Below, piece after piece: positions 44,907-53,089 of a stretch of DNA of 64,000 nucleotides. The stretch lies in the NCBI GenBank assembly GCA_964424105.1, contig CAYRHJ010000013.1, positions 1 through 64,000 on the forward strand. The letters are read 5' to 3'. Under the pieces are notes generated by a model. It was not told the DNA's origin, made no database searches, and worked only from the letters and a program-made list of their open reading frames with translations. Position 1 is the stretch's first letter; every line of letters begins with the position of its first letter. The DNA comes from CAYRHJ01 sp964424105. GTDB taxonomy: Bacteria; Planctomycetota; Phycisphaerae; UBA1845. A program made the position numbers and the translations under genes.

Positions 44907-45388
44907 GATTTTCGCACCGAACCGGCAAACGCCTCGAACAGTCGCATGAATTGCTCGGTAAAGACGAAATTCTCGGTCGGCAATCCGGGCACGCCTTTCT
45001 TCGCGCTGACGTGCGAAAACATCAGGCTCACTTCGCCGATGGGACGGCCATTGAGCAGGACGTCGCCCGTGGTCGCCGCGGCTGACTCGTCAACGGAATC
45101 GAGCCTGGCGTTGTACTGTAATTGGTCTCCCGGCACGGCCCAATCATCGAAATGAGCGTGTCGAATCTTGGCCAGGATAACGTTTTCTTGAAACGAGCGG
45201 GACTCGCCGACGAGGATTCCCGCGGTCTGGGCCATGCCCTCAATGACGAGCGAGCTGGGCATGACGGGATACCCGGGGAAGTGGTCTTTCAGGTGCTCCT
45301 CCGCGAGCGTGACGTTCTTGACGGCGGAGGCATGCGACCCGCTGACAAACTCGATGAACTTGTCGATCCAGATCCAGCGCATGGGCAC
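44903..45388 (-). CDS. FabZ/FabA-like 3-hydroxyacyl-ACP dehydratase (second)
   Basis: 161-residue hot-dog-fold protein. The active-site block DHFPGYPVMPSSLVIEGMAQTAG has His36 and Glu50, 14 residues apart as in FabZ. The central helix and following strands match the family (VPGDQLQYNARLDSV). It lies 41 bp after the ACP gene and shares ATGA with the KS-beta gene. The conserved 'PG' after VMP (PGVL in FabZ) is PSSL here. ATG 45388 is used; the ATG two codons later is possible. Confidence 0.88.
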   Translation of the reverse strand: MPMRWIWIDKFIEFVSGSHASAVKNVTLAEEHLKDHFPGYPVMPSSLVIEGMAQTAGILVGESRSFQENVILAKIRHAHFDDWAVPGDQLQYNARLDSVDESAAATTGDVLLNGRPIGEVSLMFSHVSAKKGVPGLPTENFVFTEQFMRLFEAFAGSVRKS

Positions 45389-45429
45389 GAACCGGAAACG
45401 CGGCCCCCTGACTCGTGCCCGCGAGGCGC

Positions 45430-45834
45430 CTAGGCCACTTTCACCCCGTCGAGTTTCCGCTGCACATAGCGGACGATGGTTTTAACGGTGAACAGGTTCG
45501 GGATTTTGGAGACCTCCGGGTCTTTTTCGAAATCCGCAAAATCGGCATGGGGCATCAGCATTTTCAACTGCTGCATGCCGTGTGCGGAGATACGCCCATC
45601 TTGCTCCACGTTGTCTGGATTGCTCAGAATATCATCCGGAAACAACTCGCCCTTGGGAATCTTGATCTTGAACTTCTGCTCCAGACGAAAAACGATGTCC
45701 AGGAAGTCAATGCTCTCCGCTCCGAGATCGCCGGTCAGCGTAGCTTCCTCCGTGACTTCGTCTTCGTCTACACCGAGCGCATCGACCAAGACCTCGCCGA
45801 CTCCTCGATACAGTTGGTCTTGAGTGACCGTCAT
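45430..45834 (-). CDS. Extended acyl carrier protein
   Basis: 134-residue carrier protein, against ~80 residues for a normal AcpP. Helix II carries the phosphopantetheine site at Ser41 (DLGAESIDFLDIVFRLE). Helix I reads VGEVLVDALGVDEDEV. About 50 residues are inserted between helix II/III and the final helix (DDILSNPDNVEQDGRISAHG ... MPHADFADFEKD), ending FTVKTIVRYVQRKL, the usual last helix. The insertion may dock a dedicated partner. It lies between the two dehydratase genes (78 bp and 41 bp gaps). Confidence 0.9.
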   Translation of the reverse strand: MTVTQDQLYRGVGEVLVDALGVDEDEVTEEATLTGDLGAESIDFLDIVFRLEQKFKIKIPKGELFPDDILSNPDNVEQDGRISAHGMQQLKMLMPHADFADFEKDPEVSKIPNLFTVKTIVRYVQRKLDGVKVA

Positions 45835-45912
45835 CGACTATTCCTCCACTCTTAGTTTGCAATCTTACTTTAGATCGTACAGGTCACCCGCCAGCGGGGC
45901 CGTCGATCCGAC

Positions 45913-46407
45913 TCAAACTTCTGCCGTCAAGGCGTTGGACTCGCGCCACAGTAATGACCAACGCTTCCGTGCGGATTGTATCACGCAGGCATCCGCCGCA
46001 GATATATCCGATCCCACCGAGGACACGTTTCGATGCGTCAGGTCGAACCGGCCCTTAACAACCTGATCGTCACCGCAGTAACCCGCGCCGCTGAAAGAAC
46101 TTGCCTCCCGACCCAATTCTCGGCACGTCACCTCGACGCGGAGGATTTGTCCGGGGGACACAAAGCTCTTATATGTAACGCCACTGGTCGAGGCAAGCAA
46201 GACGAGACTATGGGTAAAATCGTGGGCGTCATGGACCAGCCAGCGTGCGGCCTCAACCATACATTCGAGCATGAAAACGCCCGGCAGGACTGGAAATGTC
46301 GGAAAATGTTCAGCCAAATACTCTTCGGACAGACTGACGGCTTTGACCGCGACGATTCGCCGGCCTCTTTCTAATTCGTCAACCCGATCAATCAGCCCGA
46401 ATTTCAT
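45913..46407 (-). CDS. FabZ-like dehydratase or hot-dog protein (first gene of the operon)
   Basis: 164-residue hot-dog-fold protein. The core EHFPTFPVLPGVFMLECMVEAA has His34 and Glu48 at FabZ spacing. The C-terminal ~40 residues (from about SSVGSDISAADACVIQS) are not family-like. No believable gene lies between it and the divergent ribH, so the operon promoter should be in 46408-46693, a gap that also carries a GATTCCGGCTGTCGCCGGAA palindrome. Role inferred: dehydration in the same pathway as the downstream KS pair. Confidence 0.82.
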   Translation of the reverse strand: MKFGLIDRVDELERGRRIVAVKAVSLSEEYLAEHFPTFPVLPGVFMLECMVEAARWLVHDAHDFTHSLVLLASTSGVTYKSFVSPGQILRVEVTCRELGREASSFSGAGYCGDDQVVKGRFDLTHRNVSSVGSDISAADACVIQSARKRWSLLWRESNALTAEV

Positions 46408-46693
46408 TCGTTGTGGGTCCGGCCATCCGGCGTCTGTCGCGATTCAAAACCCCGCGAAGTGTAACCGGATTCAAGCGTGAATGCTACAGCGGCCCGAAAT
46501 GCGATCTGGATTCCGGCTGTCGCCGGAATGACGGTCACGGTCAATGTTATTGTCGGTGTTTGGAAGGTGCGGGTGCTGCAACGCAATCGCTGGTCGAAGT
46601 CACGGGTCTGTCGCGTTTCGTTTGTATCTGCGGTAGGATGTTGCGTCGTCAGACGATCGCGGGCGGGTCTTTGTCAAGCGGACGAGGCATTGC

Positions 46694-47167
46694 ATGGGTC
46701 GAGAAATTCAAGGCCATCTGGAAGCGAAAAGTCAGCGATTCGCCATCGTGGTGACGCGGTTCAACGATTTCATCACCGGCAAGCTGTTGGACGGGGCGGT
46801 CGACGTGCTGCGTCGTCACGGTTGCACCGACGATCGCATCACGGTGGTGCGGGTGCCGGGTTCGTTCGAGATGCCGTTGGCTGCGATGAAGCTCGCGCAA
46901 AGCGGCCAGTTCGAGGCGATCATTTGTCTGGGTTGCATCATCCGCGGGGAAACTCCGCATTTTGAGTACATCAGCGCGGAGGTGGCCAAGGGTGTGTCCC
47001 ACGTCGGACTTCAAACGGGTGTGCCCACGACGTTCGGCGTGATCACGGCTGACACGCTGGAACAGTCCATACAACGCGCCGGATCGAAAGCAGGGAACAA
47101 GGGGGCAGAAGCTGCGCTGGCGGCCATTGAGATGACCAACGTCATGACGGAACTTGCCAATCTTTAG
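46694..47167 (+). CDS. ribH: 6,7-dimethyl-8-ribityllumazine synthase
   Basis: 157-residue enzyme of riboflavin synthesis joining ribityl-aminouracil with dihydroxybutanone phosphate. Family motifs: RFAIVVTRFNDFIT, VPGSFEMPLAA, ICLGCIIRGETPHFEYI and GVPTTFGVITADTLEQ; the catalytic His lies in TPHFEYI. C-terminal AGNKGAEAALAAIEM is typical. ATG 46694 has GACGAGG six bases upstream. ribH is often directly followed by nusB; here a 348-bp repeat-filled gap intervenes. Confidence 0.96.
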   Translation: MGREIQGHLEAKSQRFAIVVTRFNDFITGKLLDGAVDVLRRHGCTDDRITVVRVPGSFEMPLAAMKLAQSGQFEAIICLGCIIRGETPHFEYISAEVAKGVSHVGLQTGVPTTFGVITADTLEQSIQRAGSKAGNKGAEAALAAIEMTNVMTELANL

Positions 47168-47231
47168 CGTAGTAAGAGAGTCTAGCACCATGGCCGACCT
47201 GCGCTCCGAATACACCGCAAGACCGCTCCCC

Positions 47232-47343
47232 GTGCAGATTGTGACTGGAGGCGGTGGCGCGGTGAGTGTGTCATTGACTTCGTCGTCCTCTTGCCATACT
47301 GGACGCTCCCGCCTTGGTCGCGTCCAGGGTCGCGGCTCTGTTA
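47232..47343 (-). repeat. 112-bp element, right copy of an inverted pair
   Basis: Reverse complement of 38886-38997 with one substitution (T for C in the CAGYATGG portion). Contains the same CTGGACGC/GCGTCCAG stem. Together with the left copy it brackets about 8.2 kb, including pilT, the KS operon and ribH. Confidence 0.95.
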
Positions 47344-47422
47344 CTATTCGGAGCATGGACCATTGAACATCCAGCAACGGGCCACGTCTGCTTGCGCGCT
47401 GGATTCCGGGCGCCGGAATGAC
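47342..47422 (+). repeat. ~80-bp dispersed repeat (copy of 2061-2143)
   Basis: Same-strand copy, differing by scattered substitutions and a 4-base gap in the terminal palindrome (ATTCCGG-GCGCCGGAATGAC). It abuts the 112-bp element exactly, suggesting that the two repeats are parts of one larger element or that one inserted beside the other. Confidence 0.8.
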
Positions 47423-47515
47423 GATGTCCACTATTTGCTGCTCTCCGTAGTAGGTCGGAAGTTTCCGCTCTGAAATGATGCAAACAGCACTAGCTACCTT
47501 TGCGTTACGACAACC

Positions 47516-47947
47516 TTGAAACTCGAACGACACCATGCCCGGGCCTTGGCGATGCAAGCACTCTGTCAGTGCGACTCGGATCGCGAGGCTGTGTGGGATG
47601 CGCTGGCTGCCTTGGCGACGGACTTGGCTGCGATGACCGAGGGCTTTTCATCCGATCTGGCTGTTCAATATGCGGAACGGATTTGCCGCGATTATCTGGA
47701 GCGCTCGGCGGTCATCGACGAGCAAATCGCTTCGGCATTGGTGAACTGGCGTTTGGATCGATTGGCCAGTGTGGAGCGCAATGTGATGCGTGTGGCGGTC
47801 GTGGAATGGCAGTTGAAAGAAGTGCCGCCGCGAGTGGTATTGGACGAGGCGCTGGAAGTCGCACGTGAATACGGAACCAACGAGTCGGTCAAGTTCGTGA
47901 ACGGCGTCTTGGACGCGGTTTGGAAAAAAATGCAGGCAGGTGAGTGA
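47516..47947 (+). CDS. nusB: Transcription antitermination factor NusB
   Basis: 143-residue all-helical protein that with NusE (S10) binds boxA RNA in rRNA antitermination. The opening is RHHARALAMQALCQCD, the middle ERNVMRVAVVEWQLKEVPPRVVLDEALEVAREYG, and the end FVNGVLDAVWK, all diagnostic. The start is a TTG at 47516; the next ATG falls inside helix 1. Its stop overlaps the region just before ftsY (2-bp gap to ATG 47950). Confidence 0.93.
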   Translation: MKLERHHARALAMQALCQCDSDREAVWDALAALATDLAAMTEGFSSDLAVQYAERICRDYLERSAVIDEQIASALVNWRLDRLASVERNVMRVAVVEWQLKEVPPRVVLDEALEVAREYGTNESVKFVNGVLDAVWKKMQAGE

Positions 47948-47949
47948 AC

Positions 47950-48867
47950 ATGGGTTTGTTTGATCGATTCAAGAAGGGGCTGAGCAAGACTCGCGAAAAG
48001 GTGGCGGCGGGTTTTCGAGCCATTCTGCCGATCGGCAAGTCGATCGACGAGAACCTGCTGTCGGAATTGGAAGCCACCATGCTTCAGGCGGACATGGGCC
48101 CGGTCATGGTCGGTAAGATGATCGAGGCTGTGCGAGGCGGCTGGAAACGCGGAGCGATCAATCAGGCGACGGAGATTCTTCCGTTCTTGAAGGAGGAGTT
48201 TGTCAAGCTTTGGCCGCAAGATGACCGGCAGATTCGTTTCAGCACGGAAGGTCCGACGGTGGTTCTGGTCACGGGCATCAATGGTTCGGGCAAGACGACC
48301 AGCGTAGCCAAGCTGGCGAATTATTTCAAGAAATCCGGGAAGTTGGTCATTTTGGGGGCGTGCGATACGTTTCGCGCCGCGGCGGTGGCCCAATTGACGG
48401 AATGGTCGGCGCGAATCGGCGTGCAGATAGTCAAGCACCAGCAGGACGCTGACCCCGGGGCCGTCGCGTACGACGCCTGCGAGGCGGCCGTCGCCCGCAA
48501 GGCGGACGTGCTATTGATCGACACGGCGGGTCGCCTGCATACGCAGGATCATCTCATGCGGGAGTTGGGCAAGATTCACAAGGTGGTTCAGCGGAAGATT
48601 CCCGGTGCGCCGCATGAAGTCTTGCTGGTCCTGGATGCAACCATCGGGCAAAACGCGATTAATCAAGCCCGCGTATTCCGTGAACATGTTGATGTATCGG
48701 GCATTTTCCTGGCCAAATTAGATGGGAGCGCCAAGGGCGGCGTGGTCATTGGTGTTCGCGATCAATTGGGCGTCCCGGTGAAATTCGTCGGCCTGGGTGA
48801 AACGCCGGACGACGTCGAGCCGTTCGACCCGGCGGTGTTCGTGGACGCGCTATTCGCGGAGGACTGA
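47950..48867 (+). CDS. ftsY: Signal recognition particle receptor FtsY
   Basis: 305-residue SRP receptor GTPase targeting ribosomes to the membrane translocon. Short N-terminal helices (MGLFDRFKKGLSKTREKV) replace the long acidic A domain of E. coli. The N domain is followed by the G domain with G1 TGINGSGKTT (108-117), DTFRAAAVAQL, G3 DTAGRLHT and G4 AKLDGSAKGG, ending FVGLGETPDDVEPFDPAVFV. ATG 47950 has AGGTGA upstream; a GTG at 47944 is possible. Confidence 0.96.
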   Translation: MGLFDRFKKGLSKTREKVAAGFRAILPIGKSIDENLLSELEATMLQADMGPVMVGKMIEAVRGGWKRGAINQATEILPFLKEEFVKLWPQDDRQIRFSTEGPTVVLVTGINGSGKTTSVAKLANYFKKSGKLVILGACDTFRAAAVAQLTEWSARIGVQIVKHQQDADPGAVAYDACEAAVARKADVLLIDTAGRLHTQDHLMRELGKIHKVVQRKIPGAPHEVLLVLDATIGQNAINQARVFREHVDVSGIFLAKLDGSAKGGVVIGVRDQLGVPVKFVGLGETPDDVEPFDPAVFVDALFAED

Positions 48868-49004
48868 CGTCGCCCATGGCCCATGCGGCGTCGGTCGCGG
48901 ATTGGGCGGCATGAAGCGGATTGCATTCGTTCAAATTGACAATCATCACCCTGTTGATACAACGTTTGACGAATGAAGGATTCGCATTTTCACTATCGGT
49001 GTGA

Positions 49005-49826
49005 ATGGGTATGAACATATTCGCTGCTATGGGCGCTGGGACCCTGGCCTGGATGGCTAGGTTTGGGCAATTCTGGCGTTTTGCCGGGCGCGCCGTGGCC
49101 TTTGTTCCATCCGCGGTGATCCAACGGCGCGAATGGGTTCGGTTGCTGCCGCAATTTTATGAAATCGGTGTGCGAACGGTGCCCGTCATGGTGGTCACCG
49201 GAGTTTTCGTGGGATTGGTGCTCGCGGCCCAGGCTGTTGAACAGCTTCGGGCGGCCAATCTCGAGGAACGCATGGGCGTGCTGGTGAATCTCGCGTTGAT
49301 CAAAGAGCTCGGGCCGGTGCTGGCGGGCGTGATGCTGGCGGGACGTGTGGGCGGGGCGCTGACGGCTGAGTTGGGCACGATGAACGTTACCGAGCAGCTC
49401 GACGCTTTGCGGGTGATGGGGACCGACCCGATACGGCATTTGGTCGTGCCCCGATTTGCCGCCTGTGTGCTTTTGGCGCCGGTGTTGACGCTTTACTGTG
49501 ACTTGATGGGAGCGTGGGGTGGGTGGTTCATGGCGGTTTTGACCGAGGGAGTGCCATCGGAGCCGTACGCGTTTTACACGGCTGATGCCGTGGAGACGTG
49601 GGATTTAATGGTTGGCTTGATCAAGTCGGTCGTGTTCGGGGGCAGCATCGGTCTGATTTCGTGCTTCATGGGATTCCATTGTCGGGCGGGGGCCGCGGGC
49701 GTGGGGCGGGCCTGCACCAGCTCGTTCGTGTTGAGCTTCCTCGTTATTCTGATCACGGATTATTTTCTGACGTGCATGTTGCAGGACATTTACAAGGCGG
49801 CTTGGGGATTTAAGCCCTTGATCTAG
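49005..49826 (+). CDS. mlaE: MlaE-family phospholipid ABC permease
   Basis: 273-residue permease of the Mla/MCE intermembrane lipid transport system. About five membrane segments are seen. The family core is LPQFYEIGVRTVPVMVVTGVFVGLVLAAQ, then KELGPVLAGVMLAGRVGGALTAELGTM (coupling helix with the conserved E.GTM) and DALRVMGTDPIRHLVVPR. It heads mlaE-mlaF-mlaD, with 7 bp to mlaF. mlaB and mlaC equivalents are not present. Confidence 0.94.
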   Translation: MGMNIFAAMGAGTLAWMARFGQFWRFAGRAVAFVPSAVIQRREWVRLLPQFYEIGVRTVPVMVVTGVFVGLVLAAQAVEQLRAANLEERMGVLVNLALIKELGPVLAGVMLAGRVGGALTAELGTMNVTEQLDALRVMGTDPIRHLVVPRFAACVLLAPVLTLYCDLMGAWGGWFMAVLTEGVPSEPYAFYTADAVETWDLMVGLIKSVVFGGSIGLISCFMGFHCRAGAAGVGRACTSSFVLSFLVILITDYFLTCMLQDIYKAAWGFKPLI

Positions 49827-49833
49827 GTGGACG

Positions 49834-50634
49834 ATGCCGGTTGAACCCTCGCCCACGGTCGTGAATCCGCTCGACGATATCACGGTCATTGAATTGCGAG
49901 AGGTGCACAAGCGCTTCAACACACAAGACGTGCTAGCGGGTGTGAACATGCGACTTCGTCAGGGCGAGACCAGCGTGGTCATCGGTGCGTCGGGCACGGG
50001 TAAAAGCGTTCTTCTGAAGCACATCGTCGGCCTGTTGAAACCCGATCAAGGCGAAGTCACTTTTCGGGGCCAACGCATCGACCTCATGTCGGATCGTGAA
50101 CTCTCGGTTATCCGCAAGCGATTCGGCTTCCTGTTCCAACTCAGTGCGCTGTTCGATTCCATGTCGGCGGGCGACAACGTCGCGTTTCCGATCGTTCAGC
50201 AGACGCGTAAACCACGCGCCGAGATCGAGCGTATCGTTCAGGAGAAGCTGGGCCTGGTTGGGCTGAAAGATGTTCAGGCCAAGATGCCGGCGGAGCTTTC
50301 CGGTGGTCAAAAGAAGCGCGTGGCGTTGGCGCGGGCGTTGGCCCTGGATCCTGAGGTCATACTATATGACGAGCCGACGACGGGATTGGACCCGATACGT
50401 GCCGACGTGATCAACGAGTTGATCATGAAGCTCAAGCGGAAACTTCAGGTGACCAGCCTGGTCGTCACCCACGATATGGCCAGCGTATTTAAGATCGCGG
50501 ATCGCGTGTTTATGTTGTACGACGGGCGGTGCGTTTTCGAAGGAACGTGCGACGAGTTGCGAAACAGTCCCGATGAGCGGGTCCGGCAGTTCATTGAGGG
50601 TCGAGCCAGTGCTGAAGACCTGGCCCGTCTGTGA
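49834..50634 (+). CDS. mlaF: MlaF-family ABC ATP-binding protein
   Basis: 266-residue ATPase energising the MlaE permease. Walker A GASGTGKS at 51-58, Q-loop FQLSALFDSM (typical of MlaF), LSGGQ at 155-159, Walker B VILYDEPTTGLDP, and switch His in VVTHDMASVFKIADR. It shares GTGA with mlaD (4-bp overlap). Confidence 0.95.
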   Translation: MPVEPSPTVVNPLDDITVIELREVHKRFNTQDVLAGVNMRLRQGETSVVIGASGTGKSVLLKHIVGLLKPDQGEVTFRGQRIDLMSDRELSVIRKRFGFLFQLSALFDSMSAGDNVAFPIVQQTRKPRAEIERIVQEKLGLVGLKDVQAKMPAELSGGQKKRVALARALALDPEVILYDEPTTGLDPIRADVINELIMKLKRKLQVTSLVVTHDMASVFKIADRVFMLYDGRCVFEGTCDELRNSPDERVRQFIEGRASAEDLARL

Positions 50635-51779
50635 CAAGGGAGTTGATGGTGAAGGAATTACGGCGGAATACGATGGTCGGCGCGTTCATGCTGGTGGGGT
50701 TGATGGCGTTGGCCTGGCTGATGACTTCGTTTGGTGAACTACCCGCGATCTTCGGCGGCAAGCAATACGACATGAAGATCATGGTTCGCCGGCCGAGTGG
50801 AATCGGCGAGGGAACGCCCGTCTACTTGAGCGGCGTGCAAATTGGCCGGGTCAAGGAGCTTCGCTTTCGCGACATGGAACACTTGGATTCCGGCGTTCAC
50901 ATCATCGCCGCGATCGATGAGGAGTACTTGATTCCCAATTCCGCGACGGCCATGATTCAGCCGGCGGGTCTGGGACTCGGTCGAGGCACCGTGCGGATCG
51001 AAGTGGTGGAAGGTGAGCAAGCGCCGCCGCTGCGACCGGGCGAGGAAATCGCGGGCATCATGAGTGGGCCTTTTGAAGGAATGATACCGGACACGCTGCT
51101 GGTGACGGTGGAGCGAAGCGTAGCCAGGCTGGGACACTTCCTGGAAGAGCTAACGCCGGTTGCCCAAGACCTGCATGAAATCCTTGAAAAGCACACGGTG
51201 GAGGAGGTCGATTTGCCGGAAACGGATTCGCGCCGTCTGACGGCGAATCTCTACACCGTTATTCAACGGTTCGATAGCATTCTGAAGACGTTTAACGACA
51301 CCTTCGGTGACCCGCACATCCGCGAAGGACTTCTCCAGACATTCGAAAACGTGAAGCAGATGAGCGTGGATGGCCGGGAATCGTTGCAAAACATCAAGGT
51401 GGCGACCTCCGAACTTCGTGAAGACCTCAAACGGCTTAGCACCAAGTTGGAAACTGGAATCGATAGCGCGAACGACCACATCAACGAGATCGCCGAAGAC
51501 CTGCGGCCTGTGTTGGAAAACGCGGCGCATTTGACGAGTTCCCTGCTGAAGATCACGTTGGCGCTGGAGCGCGGCGAAGGGACTGCGGGACGATTCGTCC
51601 GCGACCCGCGTCTTTACGAGTCGCTGTTGTTGCTTTCCGGGCGATTGACGGAGATGGCGGACACGCTGCATCGATTGATCGCCAAGTTCGAGATGGACGG
51701 GGAGATCCGCTTGAACGTGCCGGTGGGACCGTTTCGCCACTCGACCAAGATAGACATTCCCGAACCCAAACCGAAATAG
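50631..51779 (+). CDS. mlaD: MlaD/MCE-family lipid-transport protein
   Basis: 382-residue inner-membrane-anchored periplasmic protein. One N-terminal helix (TMVGAFMLVGLMALAWLMTSF) is followed by the MCE domain (about 40-130: YDMKIMVRRPSGIGEGTPVYLSGVQIGRV, then ATAMIQPAGLGLGRGTVRIEVVEG), which in the family forms hexameric rings around a lipid channel. The long C-terminal part is helical and may form a needle-like coiled coil. GTG 50631 overlaps the mlaF stop; ATG 50646 just after AAGGGAG is an alternative. Confidence 0.93.
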   Translation: MTRELMVKELRRNTMVGAFMLVGLMALAWLMTSFGELPAIFGGKQYDMKIMVRRPSGIGEGTPVYLSGVQIGRVKELRFRDMEHLDSGVHIIAAIDEEYLIPNSATAMIQPAGLGLGRGTVRIEVVEGEQAPPLRPGEEIAGIMSGPFEGMIPDTLLVTVERSVARLGHFLEELTPVAQDLHEILEKHTVEEVDLPETDSRRLTANLYTVIQRFDSILKTFNDTFGDPHIREGLLQTFENVKQMSVDGRESLQNIKVATSELREDLKRLSTKLETGIDSANDHINEIAEDLRPVLENAAHLTSSLLKITLALERGEGTAGRFVRDPRLYESLLLLSGRLTEMADTLHRLIAKFEMDGEIRLNVPVGPFRHSTKIDIPEPKPK

Positions 51780-51790
51780 AAATGACTGGG

Positions 51791-53089
51791 TCAACGAATG
51801 GGTCGGGGGGGGTGTCGATGGGTTAGAAACTCAATCGCACACACCACCAGGAATGGAAGGTATAGGGCTGGGATGATCCATGGCGGAAATTCCCATCGCC
51901 CGGTTAATGTCTCGCGATGCCAGGCTTCGAAATAGAAGACCCAGCCTGCGGCCAAGACCAGCCAACTCCAGCGTGGACGCAGGGGAAGGAACACGAGCAA
52001 CCACGTCAGATACCAATAGTGCACTACGGGCAGAACCAGGATCAATACGCCGAACACTCGCCGAGCATAGTCGGCGAGTTCCAATCGCCGTGCCACGCTC
52101 CAAGCCGCCACGCCCGCAACCATGGCGACGGCCAACATCCTCGCCGTCCCGCCTCCCATCATGTCCTGCGTGCCATGATGAAACAGACCCAGCGACGAAG
52201 TGAATGTGGAAAACTTGAACAGGCTTTCAAATAGTCCCCACCCCGCGTCAGCGTAGACCCAACACCCCAGGGCGGTCAGCAAAAGGCAAAACACACCGGC
52301 CCGAACGTTGCGCCACAGCAGCCAAGGAACTAGTATCATCGGCGTCCATTTGCTGAGGATCGCACCCGCGACCAGGGCGGCACAAACGTAAGGCCTGCGG
52401 TGCAGGTTCGCCCAGCCGGCTGCTGCCATGCAAGCGATGGCGAGCGAATCCAGATGCCCCTCGATGGCGAATGAAGTCAGTGTCAGGGGACACAGCGCGT
52501 AGACGACCAGGCGCTGACGCGGCAGCCCGGCTTGTTTCATCCAGGCTGACAGGATCACGATGCCAAGCACATCGAATCCGACAAAACAGCCTTTCATGAA
52601 TAACGGTGATGAATGGACGGACACAACGATGCGGAACACCCATTGGGAAAGCGGCGGGTAAATGGCGGTGTAGTCGGGATGGTTGATACGCGACCAATGC
52701 TCGTCCCGGAATTCCGCCAAGGAAGGGTCGTCGGGCGGGACGATATAGGGATTGTGACCCATCGCTTGAATGCGTCCTTCCCAGACGTAACGATGGACGT
52801 CGTCGCTGGGTTCGGCGGTCAGCAACACGAATCGAGCCAGCAGGCAAGCAAAGAACCACCATTTCCAGGAACCGTCATGCCCGGTGCGGAGAACGTACTG
52901 CGTGATGAATGCATGGCCTACACAGCCGAGCAGGAATGCCATCTGGAACCAGCGAGCGTGGGCGTGTATGTTGCCCAGATAGGCGCTCGACGCGACGAAA
53001 GCCGCGATGAGCGAACCGCCCAAGACGAGAATCGACGTAGAGGGGTCGTCTGATCGCCGCCCAATCACCGGTGGTCCGCCGACAACCAC
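51791..53089 (-). CDS. Integral-membrane glycosyltransferase (GT-C fold, DUF2029/GT87-like)
   Basis: 432-residue protein with around ten membrane helices. The first extracytoplasmic loop region EPSDDVHRYVWEGRIQAMGHNPYIVPPDDPSL is characteristic of polyprenol-phosphate-sugar-dependent mannosyl- or arabinosyltransferases, with the acidic pair SDD as the presumed catalytic site. YPPLSQWVFRIV and EGHLDSLAIACM support the group. Its start lies 25 bp inside the end of the upstream GT2 gene, so the two are co-transcribed. The acceptor is unknown. Confidence 0.85.
   Translation of the reverse strand: MVVGGPPVIGRRSDDPSTSILVLGGSLIAAFVASSAYLGNIHAHARWFQMAFLLGCVGHAFITQYVLRTGHDGSWKWWFFACLLARFVLLTAEPSDDVHRYVWEGRIQAMGHNPYIVPPDDPSLAEFRDEHWSRINHPDYTAIYPPLSQWVFRIVVSVHSSPLFMKGCFVGFDVLGIVILSAWMKQAGLPRQRLVVYALCPLTLTSFAIEGHLDSLAIACMAAAGWANLHRRPYVCAALVAGAILSKWTPMILVPWLLWRNVRAGVFCLLLTALGCWVYADAGWGLFESLFKFSTFTSSLGLFHHGTQDMMGGGTARMLAVAMVAGVAAWSVARRLELADYARRVFGVLILVLPVVHYWYLTWLLVFLPLRPRWSWLVLAAGWVFYFEAWHRETLTGRWEFPPWIIPALYLPFLVVCAIEFLTHRHPPRPIR

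Larger units (their letters stand above)
47168..47515. repeat. Repeat-filled gap separating ribH from nusB, 348 bp
   Basis: The gap contains the right copy of the 112-bp inverted element (47232-47343, minus orientation) and, one base overlapping, the ~80-bp repeat at 47342-47422 also found at 2061-2143, which ends in a GCCGGAATGAC palindrome half. No gene is seen. It looks like an insertion into what is commonly a tight ribH-nusB pair. Confidence 0.85.

Noticed and set aside
46649..47557. 302-codon minus-strand open frame across ribH and the repeat gap
   Set aside because: It is antisense to ribH, which has every family motif, and its other half translates the intergenic repeats. Its sequence resembles only the frame over the repeat at 2061.
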